The notes under the pieces: model-generated
What the model was told of the DNA's origin: nothing
The model's input: the letters and a program-made list of their open reading frames with translations, nothing else
Database searches by the model: none
From: Yersinia rochesterensis
GTDB lineage: Bacteria > Pseudomonadota > Gammaproteobacteria > Enterobacterales > Enterobacteriaceae
Direction: 5' to 3'
Assembly (NCBI RefSeq): GCF_003600645.1
Contig: NZ_CP032482.1
Location: 3,286,001-3,350,000, forward strand
Length of the DNA: 64,000 bases
Made by a program: the position numbers and the translations under genes
Shown here: positions 1 to 10,684 of the stretch, piece after piece
Layout of the letters: each line of letters opens with the position of its first letter
Numbering within the stretch: the stretch's first letter is position 1

Positions 1-524
1 GTATGAGGCTCGGCCTCAATTTGAATAAAGCCCCCAGCACGGAATGGTACAACCTCACCATCAGGAATTTTAAGTTTCAACTCTTTGATAAATGTCGCTT
101 TATTATCATTAGAGATAACTTCACATTCCCACTTTTTCACCCCAAAGATTTCTTCCGGCAATTCAATTTTCAGGTTTTGCTTCACACTAACCTGACATGC
201 TAACCGGCAACCTTCTTTTGCTTCCCGCTTGGAGATATGAGAAAGCTCGGTCGGCAAAATATCCCCGCCGCCTTCTTTGATGGTTACCCGGCACTGCCCA
301 CAAGAACCGCCACCGCCACACGCAGAGGAAACGAAAATGCCATGGCTGGAAAGCATGTTGAGCAGCTTATCCCCTGCCGGAGCAGTAAAACTTTTATCCG
401 CATCTTCATTAATATCAACTGTGATATCACCGGTATTCACCAACTTTGACTTGGCAAATAAAATCATCACCGTCAATGCTAGTACAATGAGGGTGAACAT
501 GACTACGCCCAGAATTATTTCCAT
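1..524 (-). CDS. nqrF: NqrF, FAD/[2Fe-2S] subunit of Na+-NQR (5' part only)
   Basis: This is the electron-input subunit of the sodium-pumping NADH:quinone oxidoreductase, which takes electrons from NADH through FAD to a ferredoxin-type cluster. About 174 N-terminal residues are in the window; the FAD and NADH domains lie beyond base 1. One N-terminal membrane helix (residues 2-24) is followed by a ferredoxin-like domain. The cluster cysteines are visible in [11 protein letters not shown] (about residues 69, 75 and 78) and in EGCRLACQV further on. The ATG is at 522-524, 15 bases after the nqrE stop, so it is the last gene of the nqrABCDEF operon. Identification is secure; only the truncation by the window limits it. 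Confidence 0.97.
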   Translation of the reverse strand, partial: MEIILGVVMFTLIVLALTVMILFAKSKLVNTGDITVDINEDADKSFTAPAGDKLLNMLSSHGIFVSSACGGGGSCGQCRVTIKEGGGDILPTELSHISKREAKEGCRLACQVSVKQNLKIELPEEIFGVKKWECEVISNDNKATFIKELKLKIPDGEVVPFRAGGFIQIEAEPH

Positions 525-539
525 GAATTATTCCTACCT

Positions 540-1136
540 TTATAGGTTTACGCCAGAGAAAGACATAAACCCTAAGGCCATCAATCCGGTGGTGATAAAG
601 GTGATCCCTAAGCCCTGTAAACCTGCGGGCACATTGGCATATTTCATCTTTTCGCGAATACCCGCTAACGCGACAATCGCCAGCATCCAACCGATACCAG
701 AGCCAAAGCCATACACAATGGATTCAGGGAAGTTGTAATCACGCTGGGCCATAAATGACACACCGCCGAAAATGGCGCAGTTCACCGTAATCAGTGGCAG
801 GAAAATACCCAGAGCGTTGTACAGTGCGGGGAAATAGCGATCAAGAATCATCTCCAAAACCTGTACAATGGCAGCAATTACGCCAATAAAAGTGATGAAA
901 TTCAGGAAGCTGAGATCAACACCTTCAACCAATGCGCCATCTCGCAGAACCAGGTTATAAACCAGATTGTTAGCAGGTACGGAGATGCCCAACACCACTG
1001 TTACTGCAATGCCCAGGCCAAAAGCAGTCGAGACTTTCTTGGAAACCGCGAGGAAAGTACACATCCCCAAGAAGAACGCTAACGCCATATTCTCGACAAA
1101 CACTGCGCGGACGAACAGACTGATGTAATGTTCCAT
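540..1136 (-). CDS. nqrE: NqrE, Na+-NQR membrane subunit
   Basis: Integral membrane subunit of the Na+-translocating NADH:quinone reductase in the inner membrane. The 198-residue protein begins [16 protein letters not shown] and is almost entirely hydrophobic helices, with conserved cysteines (LGMCTFLA near residue 26 and VNCAIFGG near residue 120). In the known complex such cysteines, shared with NqrD, hold an intramembrane iron centre. The reading frame extends two codons further upstream, but this ATG gives the family length. It follows nqrD by 6 bases and precedes nqrF by 15. It is a paralogue of NqrD and of RnfA. Confidence 0.97.
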   Translation of the reverse strand: MEHYISLFVRAVFVENMALAFFLGMCTFLAVSKKVSTAFGLGIAVTVVLGISVPANNLVYNLVLRDGALVEGVDLSFLNFITFIGVIAAIVQVLEMILDRYFPALYNALGIFLPLITVNCAIFGGVSFMAQRDYNFPESIVYGFGSGIGWMLAIVALAGIREKMKYANVPAGLQGLGITFITTGLMALGFMSFSGVNL

Positions 1137-1142
1137 CGTCAA

Positions 1143-1772
1143 TTACTCCTTCTCAATCTGCGCAGGTTTCAGGGTTCGTAAGCCCCAAATCAGCAAACCA
1201 ATGATAAAGAATGCGCTAGGTGCCAGCAGGAACAATCCATTAGGCTGATACCAACCACCATTCTGGACAGTTTCTAACACTGTTACGCCAAATAATTTAC
1301 CCGAGCCAATCAACTCGCGGACAAAGCCTACCAGCACTAGCACTACGCCATAGCCCAAGCCATTGCCGATGCCATCCATAAAGCTTTCGATTGGCGGGGA
1401 TTTCATTGCATAAGCTTCGGCACGCCCCATCACAATACAGTTAGTGATAATCAGGCCAACAAATACTGAGAGCTGTTTAGATATCTCATAGGCATAGGCC
1501 CGTAGGATCTGATCCACCACAATCACTAGCGAAGCAATAATCACCATTTGAACAATGATGCGCACACTGTTTGGAATATGGTTGCGAATCAGTGAGATGA
1601 AGAAGCTGGAGAACGCCGTAACCAAGGTGACCGCCAGTGTCATCACTAAAGCGGTTTCCAGTTTGGTGGTGACGGCCAGTGCTGAACACACGCCCAGAAT
1701 TTGCAGCGCAATTGGGTTGTTATCAAATAACGGCCCCAATAAAACCCGTTTAATTTCTTTGCTATCAGCCAT
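1143..1772 (-). CDS. nqrD: NqrD, Na+-NQR membrane subunit
   Basis: This 209-residue integral membrane protein is one of the two paralogous six-helix subunits of the sodium pump. It begins [24 protein letters not shown]. The conserved segments [13 protein letters not shown] and [14 protein letters not shown] match the NqrD/RnfE family, and their cysteines are the expected partners of those in NqrE for the intramembrane iron site. Its start codon lies inside the end of nqrC (8-base overlap), which implies translational coupling within the operon. Confidence 0.97.
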   Translation of the reverse strand: MADSKEIKRVLLGPLFDNNPIALQILGVCSALAVTTKLETALVMTLAVTLVTAFSSFFISLIRNHIPNSVRIIVQMVIIASLVIVVDQILRAYAYEISKQLSVFVGLIITNCIVMGRAEAYAMKSPPIESFMDGIGNGLGYGVVLVLVGFVRELIGSGKLFGVTVLETVQNGGWYQPNGLFLLAPSAFFIIGLLIWGLRTLKPAQIEKE

Positions 1773-2565
1773 TTTTTAACGCCCCTTCGCGTACTTTTTT
1801 CAGGAACGGGCCAAAGCCGTTTTCACCGAGCCAAAAATCAAAGCTGTTTTGTACACCATTGGAGGTCAGCGTTGCGCCGGACAAACCATCTATGGCATGA
1901 GGATCGTTAGCAGGCGCTCGCCCTTTAACAATACGAATAGCCGGTTGCCCTTGATCATCAAATAACCGCTTACCAATCCATTGGTTACGCCAGATAGGGT
2001 TCTCAATTTCTCCCCCTAGCCCCGGTGTTTCGCCTTGATCGTAATAGGTAATACCGCGGACTGTTTTACCGTCAGTATCAATGGCAATAAAGGCATACAT
2101 CATTGACCACAAACCAGAGCCGTAAATCGGTAACACGATTTTGTTTATCTGCCCGCTGTCATTGCGTACCAGATAAATTTCAACCACATTAGCCCGGCGG
2201 CGGATACCCGCAATATCCTGTGCTGGTGTCAGCGCAATGCTCATTTGGTTATCGCGTAGTGCCTGCGCGCGATCAAATGTCGCAGGATCTTGTTGAATAA
2301 ACTCACCACTTTGCAAATCGAGCAGGCGCGGTTCAATCCGCTGTGCAAACTCACTCTGCACTTTTTCTGCTGGCATTCTCGGTTGCAGTAAACCGGCCAC
2401 CGCCAGAATATTACGTTGCTTATCCAACAAGCGCTGTTCTTGTTGCTTGGCTTTCAAACCTACCGCCGCGCCAGCCACGATGACTGAACACACCAAACAC
2501 AGCACAATCACCACCAGCAGTGTTTTGCCAATGCTGTCATTGTTTCTTGGTTTATCATTCGCCAC
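1765..2565 (-). CDS. nqrC: NqrC, covalent-FMN subunit of Na+-NQR
   Basis: Periplasm-facing flavin subunit of the sodium pump. I chose the GTG at 2563-2565 (266 residues, [14 protein letters not shown]...), because a GGAGGAA ribosome site lies just upstream and this length fits the family. A longer frame runs upstream into nqrB. There is one N-terminal membrane helix (about residues 14-36). The flavinylation motif SGAT is present in [12 protein letters not shown] near residue 232; the threonine carries FMN through a phosphoester bond in the known enzyme. The start overlaps the end of nqrB by 11 bases. Confidence 0.96.
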   Translation of the reverse strand: MANDKPRNNDSIGKTLLVVIVLCLVCSVIVAGAAVGLKAKQQEQRLLDKQRNILAVAGLLQPRMPAEKVQSEFAQRIEPRLLDLQSGEFIQQDPATFDRAQALRDNQMSIALTPAQDIAGIRRRANVVEIYLVRNDSGQINKIVLPIYGSGLWSMMYAFIAIDTDGKTVRGITYYDQGETPGLGGEIENPIWRNQWIGKRLFDDQGQPAIRIVKGRAPANDPHAIDGLSGATLTSNGVQNSFDFWLGENGFGPFLKKVREGALKNG

Positions 2566-3796
2566 GGGCTTTCCTCCGCTTGATATTGGCCTGAACAACC
2601 ACATAATCGAACAGTGGTGCAAACAGGTTAGCGAACAGAATCGCCAACATCATTCCCTCCGGATACGCCGGATTAGCCACGCGGATCAAAACACACATCG
2701 CGCCAATCAAGCCGCCATACCACCACTTGCCTTTATTGGTAAAGGAAGCGGACACCGGATCGGTCGCCATAAAAATCATGCCGAAAGCAAAACCGCCGAG
2801 CACCAAATGCCAATACCACGGCATAGCGAATAATGGGTTGGTAGTTGAGCCGACCCAGTTAAACAGGTAGGCCGTCGCCACCATGCCAATCATCACCCCG
2901 GCCACAATTCGCCAAGATGCCACGCGCCCGAAGAGGATAATGGCACCGCCAATCAAGATCATTAACGTGGAGACTTCACCAATAGAACCAGGAATATTGC
3001 CGAGGAAAGCATCCATCCAAGTGATAGGTTGGCCGCTAATCGTATTGACCAAACTGTGGCTACCATTAACACTCCATTGCGATAAAGGCGTCGCACCAGA
3101 AAAACCATCGGCGGCAGTCCAGACCAAGTCACCGGATATTTGTGCTGGATAAGCAAAGAACAAGAAAGCGCGCCCCGCCAGCGCCGGGTTGAGGAAGTTG
3201 CGCCCTGTCCCGCCGAAGATCTCTTTACCAATTACAACCCCAAATGAGATCCCCAGCGCCGCCTGCCATAGTGGCAATGTCGGCGGAACTATCAGGGAAA
3301 ACAGAATCGAGGTCACAAAGAAACCTTCATTGATTTCATGCTTGCGAATGATAGAGAACACCACTTCCCAGAAGCCGCCCACCACAAACACGACGGCATA
3401 AATAGGCAGGAAGTAGACCGCCCCCAGCACCATTTTACTTACCCAACCAGCATCTGATGCCAATGAAGCGCCCAGCATTTGTGCCAGCCGGTAATGCCAA
3501 TCGCTGGCAATAATCTGTTGCAGCTCCGCGCCATGGTAGAGTTGGTTCAAGGCCGGAATCGCCTGCCCACCGACGTTATACATCCCCCAGAACATTGCTG
3601 GGAATACCGCCAGCCATACCAAAATCATCATTCGTTTCAGATCAATAGCATCGCGAACGTGAGAGGCACCCGGTGTCACTTTACCTTGCGTATAAAAAAT
3701 AGTGGCAGCAGCTTCATACAGCGGGTAATACTTCTCGAGCTTCCCACCGACTTCAAAATGGTGCTCTATTTTTTCAAGAAAACTTTTCAGGCCCAT
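2555..3796 (-). CDS. nqrB: NqrB, quinone-reducing covalent-FMN membrane subunit
   Basis: Large membrane subunit (413 residues) that carries a covalently bound FMN and takes part in Na+ translocation and quinone reduction. The flavin attachment motif is [11 protein letters not shown], with the threonine at residue 236, the same position as in the Vibrio cholerae protein. The conserved segment [17 protein letters not shown] (about residues 195-211) lies before it, and several long hydrophobic helices follow. It starts three bases after nqrA ends, the expected operon arrangement. Confidence 0.97.
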   Translation of the reverse strand: MGLKSFLEKIEHHFEVGGKLEKYYPLYEAAATIFYTQGKVTPGASHVRDAIDLKRMMILVWLAVFPAMFWGMYNVGGQAIPALNQLYHGAELQQIIASDWHYRLAQMLGASLASDAGWVSKMVLGAVYFLPIYAVVFVVGGFWEVVFSIIRKHEINEGFFVTSILFSLIVPPTLPLWQAALGISFGVVIGKEIFGGTGRNFLNPALAGRAFLFFAYPAQISGDLVWTAADGFSGATPLSQWSVNGSHSLVNTISGQPITWMDAFLGNIPGSIGEVSTLMILIGGAIILFGRVASWRIVAGVMIGMVATAYLFNWVGSTTNPLFAMPWYWHLVLGGFAFGMIFMATDPVSASFTNKGKWWYGGLIGAMCVLIRVANPAYPEGMMLAILFANLFAPLFDYVVVQANIKRRKARGE

Positions 3797-3799
3797 CGG

Positions 3800-5143
3800 T
3801 TATCCTTCCTGCTCAATCTTGGTCAGTATGTCGCGCAATACCGGCCCATATTCATATTTACCGGGACAGACAAATGTACACAGAGCCAAATCTTCTTCAT
3901 CCAATTCCAGACACCCCAGAGCTGCCGCGCTGTCGGTATCGCCAGATAACAGGTCACGTAGTAAATGAGTGGCCAGAATATCCAGTGGCATAACGCGCTC
4001 ATAGTTACCAATCGGCACCATAGCGCGCTCCCCACCGTGCATATCAGTGGAGAAAGCAAACAATTTACGCTTGAAGAAATGGCCCAATGTGGTGCGAGTA
4101 ATGGAATATTTATCACGCCCAGGCATCACCCAGCCGAATAGTTCTTTCTCTCGCCCTTCGCGGATGACGGACACTTGCTGATGGAAACGCCCCAGATAAC
4201 CATGAGTGGCAGAGAAAGCGGTGCCGCTGAGCACCGAACCGGAGATAATGCGGTTATCCCCCTCTTTCAGCCGACTGGCGGTCAATTCAGATAAACTGGC
4301 CCCGAGACGAGTGCGCAGCAAAACTGGCTGATTTACTTGTGGGCCTGCGACAGCGACGATACGGTCAGTCCACAGCTCACCACGGGTAAATAGTTTGCCA
4401 ATGGCAATGACATCCTGATAACCCACATGCCAGACAATCTTGTTCAGACTGACCGGTTCAAGGAAGTGGATGTGAGTCCCGACCAGACCGGCGGGATGCG
4501 GGCCGGAGAACTCATTGTAAGTCACCTGCGCATTGGGATGACTGGCCACTATTTGCCCCGGCGCATGACAAACATGCACTTTGCCCTCCGTCAGACGGGC
4601 TAATACTGTTAAGCCTTGATTGAAAGCATCAGACTCGGTGGCAATAATCACTTGCGGATCAGCAGCCAGCGGTTGGGTATCCATGGCGCTAACAAAAATA
4701 GCCCGTGGACGGCTATCAAGGGCCGGAGTTTTGCTGAAAGGCCGGGTCCGCAATGCTGTCCATAAGCCGGATACCTGCAAAAGCCGCTGCACTTGTTCTG
4801 CACTCAGTTGGCTGAGAGATAATTCATCATAATGCTCGAACGGGATTTGCTCATCGCCGTCAATGTCAATCACAACAGATTGTAAAACCCGGCGCTCACC
4901 GCGGTTGATGGCGCTCACTTTGCCACTAGCAGGGGCGGTGAATATCACGCCTGGATTTTTTTTATCTTCAAATAGCGCCTGGCCTTTCTTAACCCAATCA
5001 CCTTCCTCGACCAACATTGAGGGGCGCATTCCCACGTATTCTTCACCGAGCAAGGCCACATGATGAATTGTTGGCCCCTCTTCTATGATCTGTGCGGGTG
5101 CTCCAGCGATGGGAAGATCTAGTCCTTTCTTTATTTTAATCAT
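3800..5143 (-). CDS. nqrA: NqrA, cytoplasmic subunit of Na+-NQR
   Basis: First gene of the nqr operon. The 447-residue soluble subunit begins [18 protein letters not shown] and has no membrane helix or signal peptide. The N-terminal part has a biotinyl-lipoyl-like fold ([21 protein letters not shown], about residues 46-66, quoted only partly conserved). The C-terminal region contains the paired cysteines of [11 protein letters not shown] typical of NqrA and RnfC relatives. Family studies place a quinone-binding site in this subunit. The 471-base gap upstream must hold the operon promoter. Confidence 0.97.
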   Translation of the reverse strand: MIKIKKGLDLPIAGAPAQIIEEGPTIHHVALLGEEYVGMRPSMLVEEGDWVKKGQALFEDKKNPGVIFTAPASGKVSAINRGERRVLQSVVIDIDGDEQIPFEHYDELSLSQLSAEQVQRLLQVSGLWTALRTRPFSKTPALDSRPRAIFVSAMDTQPLAADPQVIIATESDAFNQGLTVLARLTEGKVHVCHAPGQIVASHPNAQVTYNEFSGPHPAGLVGTHIHFLEPVSLNKIVWHVGYQDVIAIGKLFTRGELWTDRIVAVAGPQVNQPVLLRTRLGASLSELTASRLKEGDNRIISGSVLSGTAFSATHGYLGRFHQQVSVIREGREKELFGWVMPGRDKYSITRTTLGHFFKRKLFAFSTDMHGGERAMVPIGNYERVMPLDILATHLLRDLLSGDTDSAAALGCLELDEEDLALCTFVCPGKYEYGPVLRDILTKIEQEG

Positions 5144-5614
5144 AGAGTTGAACTACTTTATTAGTTATATCAAATGCTGCACTTAGCCCAGAATGTACAG
5201 CCACACAAAGGGAAGATTCTTTCATAGTTCAGTTAAATGGCACTTTAATACTGAGTCAATTAGACAAACATGAATATCGACTGAAAGAGCCTCAGAAATT
5301 AATGCTGACACCCATACAAGGTGTTAATGAATAGAAAATAACCATTAATTGAACAGGTCATCAGCAGTGGGCAATTTTAGCATTTCCCTTTGGCACTGTC
5401 TGACAAATGCAGTGACCTGAGTCAAGCAAATACAAATAATTTACTGCAAATTTGTATATGTATTCGGTAAAATCGTATTGTCAATTCACCTTTACCGACT
5501 TTGTATTTATTTTATACAAAACATATATTGCTAAAAAATTTCTGACTGATAATCTGCGCCTATAAATCAAAGAATGCAGTGGCATAATTTACATAATATA
5601 AGTAGGAATAATAA
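5144..5614. other. Divergent intergenic region nqrA / dpaA with repeated ATACAAA half-sites
   Basis: This 471-base gap separates the divergent nqr operon and dpaA and has no credible gene. The right half is AT-rich and holds four copies of the same heptamer in two inverted pairs: ATACAAAT at 5430-5437 with ATTTGTAT at 5450-5457, and TTTGTAT at 5500-5506 with ATACAAA at 5514-5520. They could be operator half-sites for either promoter. I cannot name the regulator, and I did not find a convincing -35/-10 pair. Confidence 0.5.
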
Positions 5615-6418
5615 ATGGGCAAAATCGCGCCGTTATTTACGACGAGAATGTTTGCGATGAGACTCTTTGCAACCATAACGTTTGCAGCGATAATTTGTTT
5701 GCCTGCGGTATCTTTCACCAGCTCAGCCAGCGAGCCGGTGGCGGTATCCAAAGAGCTAAAACAGCAATTACTCGGATCCTCAGTCTATATTCAAATCTTC
5801 AAAGAAGAACGTACCCTGGAATTATATGCCCGGTTACAAGGTGAATATCGTTTGGTACAAAGCTACCGTATCTGTGAATTCTCAGGTGGACTTGGCCCAA
5901 AGCGCCGTGAAGGGGATTTTAAAAGCCCGGAAGGTTTTTACACTATTGATATGCGTCATTTGAAACCTGACAGTAAGTTTTATCGGGCAATCAATATTGG
6001 CTTCCCAAATGATTATGATAAGTCGCAAGGTTATTCAGGCAAATATCTGATGATTCATGGCGCTTGCAAATCAATCGGCTGTTATGCAATGACCGACGCC
6101 TATATGGACGAGATATTTAACTACGTGCAAACGGCATTTATCTTTGGTCAGGAAAAAGTAGATATCAATATCTACCCTTTCCGCATGACTGAGCAAAATA
6201 TGCAACGTCACCGTAACTCTTCGGATTATAACTTCTGGCGTCAATTGCAGCCGGGTTACGAATATTTTGCCAAAAACCGCATGCCGCCGTCAGTTTCTGT
6301 GGTCAACGGGCAGTATGTGCTTAGCCGCCCGCCAACCTCCAGTGCGCCAGAGTCGCAATACGCCCTGATAAAATCAGATGCTCTGACCAAAACCAATGCG
6401 CTCACCAAAACAGAATAA
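5615..6418 (+). CDS. dpaA: DpaA (YafK/LdtF), peptidoglycan-lipoprotein amidase of the L,D-transpeptidase fold
   Basis: Exported protein of 267 residues in the YkuD (L,D-transpeptidase) superfamily. In E. coli the orthologue YafK/DpaA cuts the bond between Braun lipoprotein and meso-diaminopimelate in peptidoglycan. The N-terminus has a signal peptide ([20 protein letters not shown], then cleavage near SASEP). The active-site block is [15 protein letters not shown] (about residues 149-163), with the catalytic histidine and cysteine. The E. coli gene order dpaA, yafJ, gmhA, fadE is kept. Its 3' end overlaps the convergent yafJ by 45 bases. A downstream ATG (MRLFATITF) could be the true start. 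Confidence 0.93.
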   Translation: MGKIAPLFTTRMFAMRLFATITFAAIICLPAVSFTSSASEPVAVSKELKQQLLGSSVYIQIFKEERTLELYARLQGEYRLVQSYRICEFSGGLGPKRREGDFKSPEGFYTIDMRHLKPDSKFYRAINIGFPNDYDKSQGYSGKYLMIHGACKSIGCYAMTDAYMDEIFNYVQTAFIFGQEKVDINIYPFRMTEQNMQRHRNSSDYNFWRQLQPGYEYFAKNRMPPSVSVVNGQYVLSRPPTSSAPESQYALIKSDALTKTNALTKTE

Positions 6419-7156
6419 TGCAAACTCACCTGGTGCAATTTTGTGCCAGGTTTCATTACCGGTTAAGGGCTGCGTAGCAATCACCGTGACCACATCGTTG
6501 GGTGTGGTCTGGCGCTGAAAATCGATTTCAACATCTTGATCCAGTAAAGTCGCTTTACCGAAAGGGGCGCGGCGCGTTATCCAATATAAATTGGTCGAAC
6601 AGAACGCCATGACAAAACGCCCATCCGAAAGCAACATATTAAACACCCCTTTAGCACGCAATTGCTCACACAAGGTGCCAATATAGCGAAATACCGCGGG
6701 CCAGTTACTCGGCGTGCGGGGGTAGCGTTTTGCCAGTTGATTCAGTAGCCAGCAGAAAGCATATTCACTGTCTGTTTGGCCAATAGGCCGGAAAGTTCCG
6801 GTATCCCATTGGCGATAGCCTCTAAGTTGGCCATTATGAGCATAAGTCCAGTTTCGCCCCCACATTTCGCGGGTAAAAGGATGAGTATTTTCTAATGCCA
6901 CTTCACCCCGATTTGCCTGACGGATATGGGAAACCACCGCACAGGATTTGATGGGATAATCTTGCACCAACCGAGCAATGGGCGAATTAAAGCTGGGTTG
7001 GGGATCTTTAAACGTGCGGCAGCCATTACCTTCATAGAAAGTAATTCCCCAGCCATCTTTATGTGGGCCAGTTCCCCCACCCCGCTGCACCAGACCGGTA
7101 AAGCTAAAGCAAATATCCGTCGGAACATTTGCGCTCATTCCGAGCAATTCGCACAT
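6374..7156 (-). CDS. yafJ: YafJ, class II glutamine amidotransferase family protein
   Basis: Protein of 260 residues with an N-terminal-nucleophile glutaminase fold. Cys2 (MCELLGM) becomes the catalytic N-terminal cysteine after methionine removal. The motifs [12 protein letters not shown] and [21 protein letters not shown] (partly quoted) are those that bind glutamine in this fold. No synthase domain follows, so the acceptor of the released ammonia is unknown, as in E. coli YafJ. It lies 90 bases downstream of gmhA on the same strand and runs 45 bases into the end of convergent dpaA. Confidence 0.93.
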   Translation of the reverse strand: MCELLGMSANVPTDICFSFTGLVQRGGGTGPHKDGWGITFYEGNGCRTFKDPQPSFNSPIARLVQDYPIKSCAVVSHIRQANRGEVALENTHPFTREMWGRNWTYAHNGQLRGYRQWDTGTFRPIGQTDSEYAFCWLLNQLAKRYPRTPSNWPAVFRYIGTLCEQLRAKGVFNMLLSDGRFVMAFCSTNLYWITRRAPFGKATLLDQDVEIDFQRQTTPNDVVTVIATQPLTGNETWHKIAPGEFALFCFGERIGFGQSI

Positions 7157-7246
7157 ATATTCCTCCGCGCACCGAATAGGGCTTCAAGCGCCGTATTGTT
7201 CACTCAGCCACAAGGTGATCAACTGACCGTTGATCACCCCAGAAAA

Positions 7247-7828
7247 TCAGGCTTTTACCATCTCTTTTTCAATCAACTGAATCAAGATGTGAATCACTTT
7301 AATATGAATTTCCTGAATACGATCTGCATAGCCAAAATGAGGAACACGAATTTCGATATCCGCAGAACCCGCCATTTTGCCGCCATCTTTACCTGTCAGG
7401 GTAATGACTTTCATGCCTTTAGCACGCGCAGCTTCAATTGCTTTAATGATATTACCGGAATTCCCTGAAGTGGAAATACCGAGCAGCACGTCGCCTTCAC
7501 GGCCTACAGCTTCAACATAGCGAGAGAAAACATAGTCATAGCCAAAATCGTTACTGACACAAGAGATATGGCTGACATCTGAAATCGCAATCGCCGGATA
7601 ACCAGGGCGGTTTTCTCGGTAACGGCCGGTCAGTTCTTCGGCAAAATGCATGGCGTCACAATGGGAGCCACCATTACCGCATGACAATACTTTACCGCCA
7701 GCTTTAAAAGAATCAGCCAATAATACGGCTGCGCGCTGGATGGCACCGATATTGGCATCATCTTTCAGAAAGTTTGCCAGTGTGTCTGCGGCTTCGTTCA
7801 GTTCACTGCGGATTAAATCCTGGTACAT
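7247..7828 (-). CDS. gmhA: GmhA, sedoheptulose-7-phosphate isomerase
   Basis: First enzyme of ADP-heptose synthesis for the lipopolysaccharide inner core. It converts sedoheptulose 7-phosphate to D-glycero-D-manno-heptose 7-phosphate in the cytoplasm. The 193-residue protein has a single SIS sugar-isomerase domain. Visible motifs are [19 protein letters not shown] (about residues 49-67) and [10 protein letters not shown], the phosphosugar-binding loop. The length matches the family. A later enzyme of the same pathway, GmhB, is encoded at 37132-37698 in this window. Confidence 0.98.
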   Translation of the reverse strand: MYQDLIRSELNEAADTLANFLKDDANIGAIQRAAVLLADSFKAGGKVLSCGNGGSHCDAMHFAEELTGRYRENRPGYPAIAISDVSHISCVSNDFGYDYVFSRYVEAVGREGDVLLGISTSGNSGNIIKAIEAARAKGMKVITLTGKDGGKMAGSADIEIRVPHFGYADRIQEIHIKVIHILIQLIEKEMVKA

Positions 7829-7920
7829 GGGAGCCTCTTTATCGTTCTATACCTAAATATTCGTCCGCCATCAGTGTACCGGATAGCATAAACTGCGAGA
7901 AGCACTGTAATGAACTTGCC

Positions 7921-8000
7921 AGTAGAGTTTTGAACTAACCCATATAGTTTTGAACTAACCCATGGAGTTTTGAATTAGCCAGTACAGTTTTAGCGGTTAG
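7921..8000. repeat. Four tandem 20-bp units upstream of fadE
   Basis: Four consecutive units of exactly 20 bases start at 7921, 7941, 7961 and 7981. The first three share AGTTTTGAACTAACC or a one-to-two-base variant; the fourth keeps AGTACAGTTTT and then diverges. The array ends about 120 bases before the fadE start, in the gmhA/fadE divergent gap. Exact periodicity suggests recent tandem duplication or phased protein binding. No known element is recognised. Confidence 0.8.
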
Positions 8001-8086
8001 CGCTGCCAATTTGTGAGGTGAGTTGTAAATAATATGTAATGGTATTGATAAAAACAATGAGATGAACTACAACAAATGTATCACTC

Positions 8087-8103
8087 AACAGGTCAGACCT
8101 CCT
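8087..8103 (+). promoter_or_regulatory. FadR operator upstream of fadE
   Basis: The 17-mer AACAGGTCAGACCTCCT contains the full GGTCNGACC core of the enterobacterial FadR box. The left arm is close to consensus and the right arm is degenerate. It ends 19 bases before the fadE ATG. FadR represses fatty-acid degradation genes until released by long-chain acyl-CoA, so repression of fadE is the expected use. Confidence 0.85.
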
Positions 8104-8122
8104 ACATCTCAGGAGCTTCATT

Positions 8123-10570
8123 ATGATGGTTCTTAGCATTGTTGCCTTGCTGGTTCTTATTGGTGTGCTGTTTTATCACCGGGTGAACCTGTACCTCAGT
8201 AGTTTGGTTTTGGTGGTTTACACCGCCGCTATGGGTGCTGCGCAGTTATGGTCATACTGGGTATTATTGCCGCTGGTGATTGTTCTGCTACCTCTGACCC
8301 TCACGCCACTGCGCCAATCCCTATTTTCAGCACGTGCATTGCGCATGTTCCGTAAAGTCATGCCGGCCATGTCTCGCACTGAAAAAGAAGCGATTGATGC
8401 GGGTACCACTTGGTGGGAAGGGGATTTGTTCCAGGGCCAGCCGGACTGGAAGAAGCTGCACAATTATCCCAAACCGCAATTGACCGCAGAAGAACAAGCT
8501 TTTATCGATGGGCCGGTTGAAGAAGCCTGTCGGATGGCGAATGACTTCCAGATTACCCATGAATTAGCAGATTTACCGCCAGAACTGTGGGCTTATTTGA
8601 AGGAAAATCGCTTCTTTGCGATGATCATTAAGAAAGAGTACGGCGGCCTTGATTTCTCGGCCTATGCTCAAGCCCGGGTACTGCAAAAACTGTCTGGCGT
8701 GTCGGGTATTTTGGCCATCACCGTCGGCGTACCTAACTCCCTTGGCCCCGGTGAATTACTGCAACACTATGGGACTGAAGAGCAAAAAAATCATTATTTA
8801 CCGGGTTTGGCCCGTGGCGACGAAATTCCTTGTTTCGCCCTGACCAGTCCGGAAGCAGGTTCAGATGCCGGTGCCATCCCAGATACCGGGATAGTTTGTA
8901 TGGGGGAATGGCAAGGTAAACAGGTGCTGGGCATGCGCCTGACCTGGAACAAACGCTATATTACCCTCGCGCCTATCGCCACTGTACTTGGGCTGGCATT
9001 CAAATTATCTGACCCTGAGCATTTACTGGGTGAAACCGTTGATTTGGGGATTACCTGCGCGCTTATCCCGACCAATACTCCAGGGGTAGAAATTGGTCAT
9101 CGCCACTTCCCGCTGAATGTGCCATTCCAAAATGGCCCAACTCGCGGTAATGATATCTTTGTGCCCATTGACTACATTATTGGCGGGCCTCAAATGGCCG
9201 GTCAGGGCTGGCGGATGCTAGTAGAATGTCTGTCAGTCGGGCGCGGAATTACATTGCCGTCCAACGCCACAGGTAGCTTGAAAAGTGTGGCGATGGGGAT
9301 TGGCGCTTATTCCTATATCCGCCGTCAGTTCAAAGTCTCAATCGGTAAAATGGAAGGGATTGAAGAGCCATTGGCGCGCATTGCCGGTAACACTTATGTG
9401 ATGGATGCTGCCGCCACCTTAATTACCAGCGGCATTATGTTGGGCGAAAAACCAGCGGTATTATCCGCCATCGTCAAATACCATTGTACTCATCGTGGCC
9501 AACGCGCGGTCATGGATGCGATGGATATTGCTGGCGGTAAAGGTATCTGTCTTGGCCCGGCCAACTTTATTGCCCGCGGTTATCAGGGCGCACCTATCGG
9601 TATCACCGTGGAGGGCGCTAACATACTGACTCGCAGCATGATTATCTTCGGTCAGGGCGCTATCCGTTGCCATCCATTCGTGCTTGATGAAATGGCAGCA
9701 GCACAATCTAACGATGTGGCCGCCTTTGATAAAGCGCTGTTTGGTCATCTGGGCCATGTGGGTAGCAGCAAAATCCGCAGCTTCTGGCTGGGGCTGACCA
9801 GTGGCCGCACCAGTGCCACGCCAACCAAAGACAGCACTCGCCGCTATTATCAACATCTCAACCGGCTGAGCGCCAATCTGGCATTGTTATCTGATGTCTC
9901 GATGGGGGTACTGGGTGGCAGTCTGAAGCGTCGCGAACGTATTTCTGCCCGCTTGGGGGATATTCTTAGTCAAATGTATCTGGCGTCGGCTACCTTGAAA
10001 CGCTATGAAGACGAAGGTCGTCAGAAAGAAGATTTGCCGCTGGTACACTGGGGTGTGCAAGATGCCCTGAATCAGGCGGAACAAGCGTTGGATGATTTAC
10101 TGCGTAACTTCCCGAATGGCTTTATTGCCGGGGTAATGCGGTTGGTTGTCTTCCCATTGGGTCGTGTACATAAAGCACCATCAGACCGTCTGGATCACCA
10201 GTTGGCGCAACTGCTGCAAGTGCCGTCGGCCACCCGCAGCCGCATTGGTCGTGGTCAATATCTGACACCGAGTGAGTTTAACCCGGTGGGTTTACTGGAG
10301 GCGGCATTGCTGGATGTCATTGCAGCAGAGCCGATTCATAAGCGTCTGAGTAAAGAAGCGGGTAAGAGCCTGCCATTTACCCAACTGGATAAACTGGCTA
10401 AACGCGCATTGGCTGAAGGGAAAATTAATGCTGAGGAAGCTGCAATACTGACCAAAGCAGAAGCTAGCCGCCTGCGCTCTATTAATGTCGATGAATTCGA
10501 GGCTGATGAGCTGGCCGCCAAGCCGTTGGTAAAGCAGCCCACGAAACAACGGCAGACTGAGGCCGCATAG
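8123..10570 (+). CDS. fadE: FadE, acyl-CoA dehydrogenase
   Basis: FAD-dependent enzyme for the first step of fatty-acid beta-oxidation, making trans-2-enoyl-CoA. It is 815 residues, close to E. coli FadE (814). Two N-terminal hydrophobic segments (residues 2-65) suggest membrane attachment. The dehydrogenase core includes [14 protein letters not shown] (about residues 237-250), [13 protein letters not shown], and [21 protein letters not shown] large C-terminal extension is typical of this family. The promoter region holds a FadR box and a 20-bp tandem array, and a terminator follows at 10612. Confidence 0.97.
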   Translation: MMVLSIVALLVLIGVLFYHRVNLYLSSLVLVVYTAAMGAAQLWSYWVLLPLVIVLLPLTLTPLRQSLFSARALRMFRKVMPAMSRTEKEAIDAGTTWWEGDLFQGQPDWKKLHNYPKPQLTAEEQAFIDGPVEEACRMANDFQITHELADLPPELWAYLKENRFFAMIIKKEYGGLDFSAYAQARVLQKLSGVSGILAITVGVPNSLGPGELLQHYGTEEQKNHYLPGLARGDEIPCFALTSPEAGSDAGAIPDTGIVCMGEWQGKQVLGMRLTWNKRYITLAPIATVLGLAFKLSDPEHLLGETVDLGITCALIPTNTPGVEIGHRHFPLNVPFQNGPTRGNDIFVPIDYIIGGPQMAGQGWRMLVECLSVGRGITLPSNATGSLKSVAMGIGAYSYIRRQFKVSIGKMEGIEEPLARIAGNTYVMDAAATLITSGIMLGEKPAVLSAIVKYHCTHRGQRAVMDAMDIAGGKGICLGPANFIARGYQGAPIGITVEGANILTRSMIIFGQGAIRCHPFVLDEMAAAQSNDVAAFDKALFGHLGHVGSSKIRSFWLGLTSGRTSATPTKDSTRRYYQHLNRLSANLALLSDVSMGVLGGSLKRRERISARLGDILSQMYLASATLKRYEDEGRQKEDLPLVHWGVQDALNQAEQALDDLLRNFPNGFIAGVMRLVVFPLGRVHKAPSDRLDHQLAQLLQVPSATRSRIGRGQYLTPSEFNPVGLLEAALLDVIAAEPIHKRLSKEAGKSLPFTQLDKLAKRALAEGKINAEEAAILTKAEASRLRSINVDEFEADELAAKPLVKQPTKQRQTEAA

Positions 10571-10611
10571 TGGTATTAACCTTATTGATGTGAGTGTCTA
10601 ACTCTTAACAT

Positions 10612-10645
10612 AAAGCTCTGCATTATTATGCAGGGCTTTATTTTG
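10612..10645 (+). terminator. fadE terminator
   Basis: An inverted repeat AAAGCTCTGCAT / ATGCAGGGCTTT with a three-base loop is followed by ATTTT. It lies 41 bases past the fadE stop and 40 bases before the end of convergent mtnK, so it may serve both genes. Confidence 0.85.
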
Positions 10646-10684
10646 TGACAATGATTATCTATCGCGCCGAGGTACGCAATTTCA

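Noticed and set aside
1765..2622. Longer NqrC of 285 residues
   Set aside because: The first 19 codons overlap nqrB in another frame and lack a ribosome site; the GTG at 2565 has one.
7921..8000. Possible CRISPR array
   Set aside because: Units are 20 bases with no unique spacers between them and no cas genes nearby.
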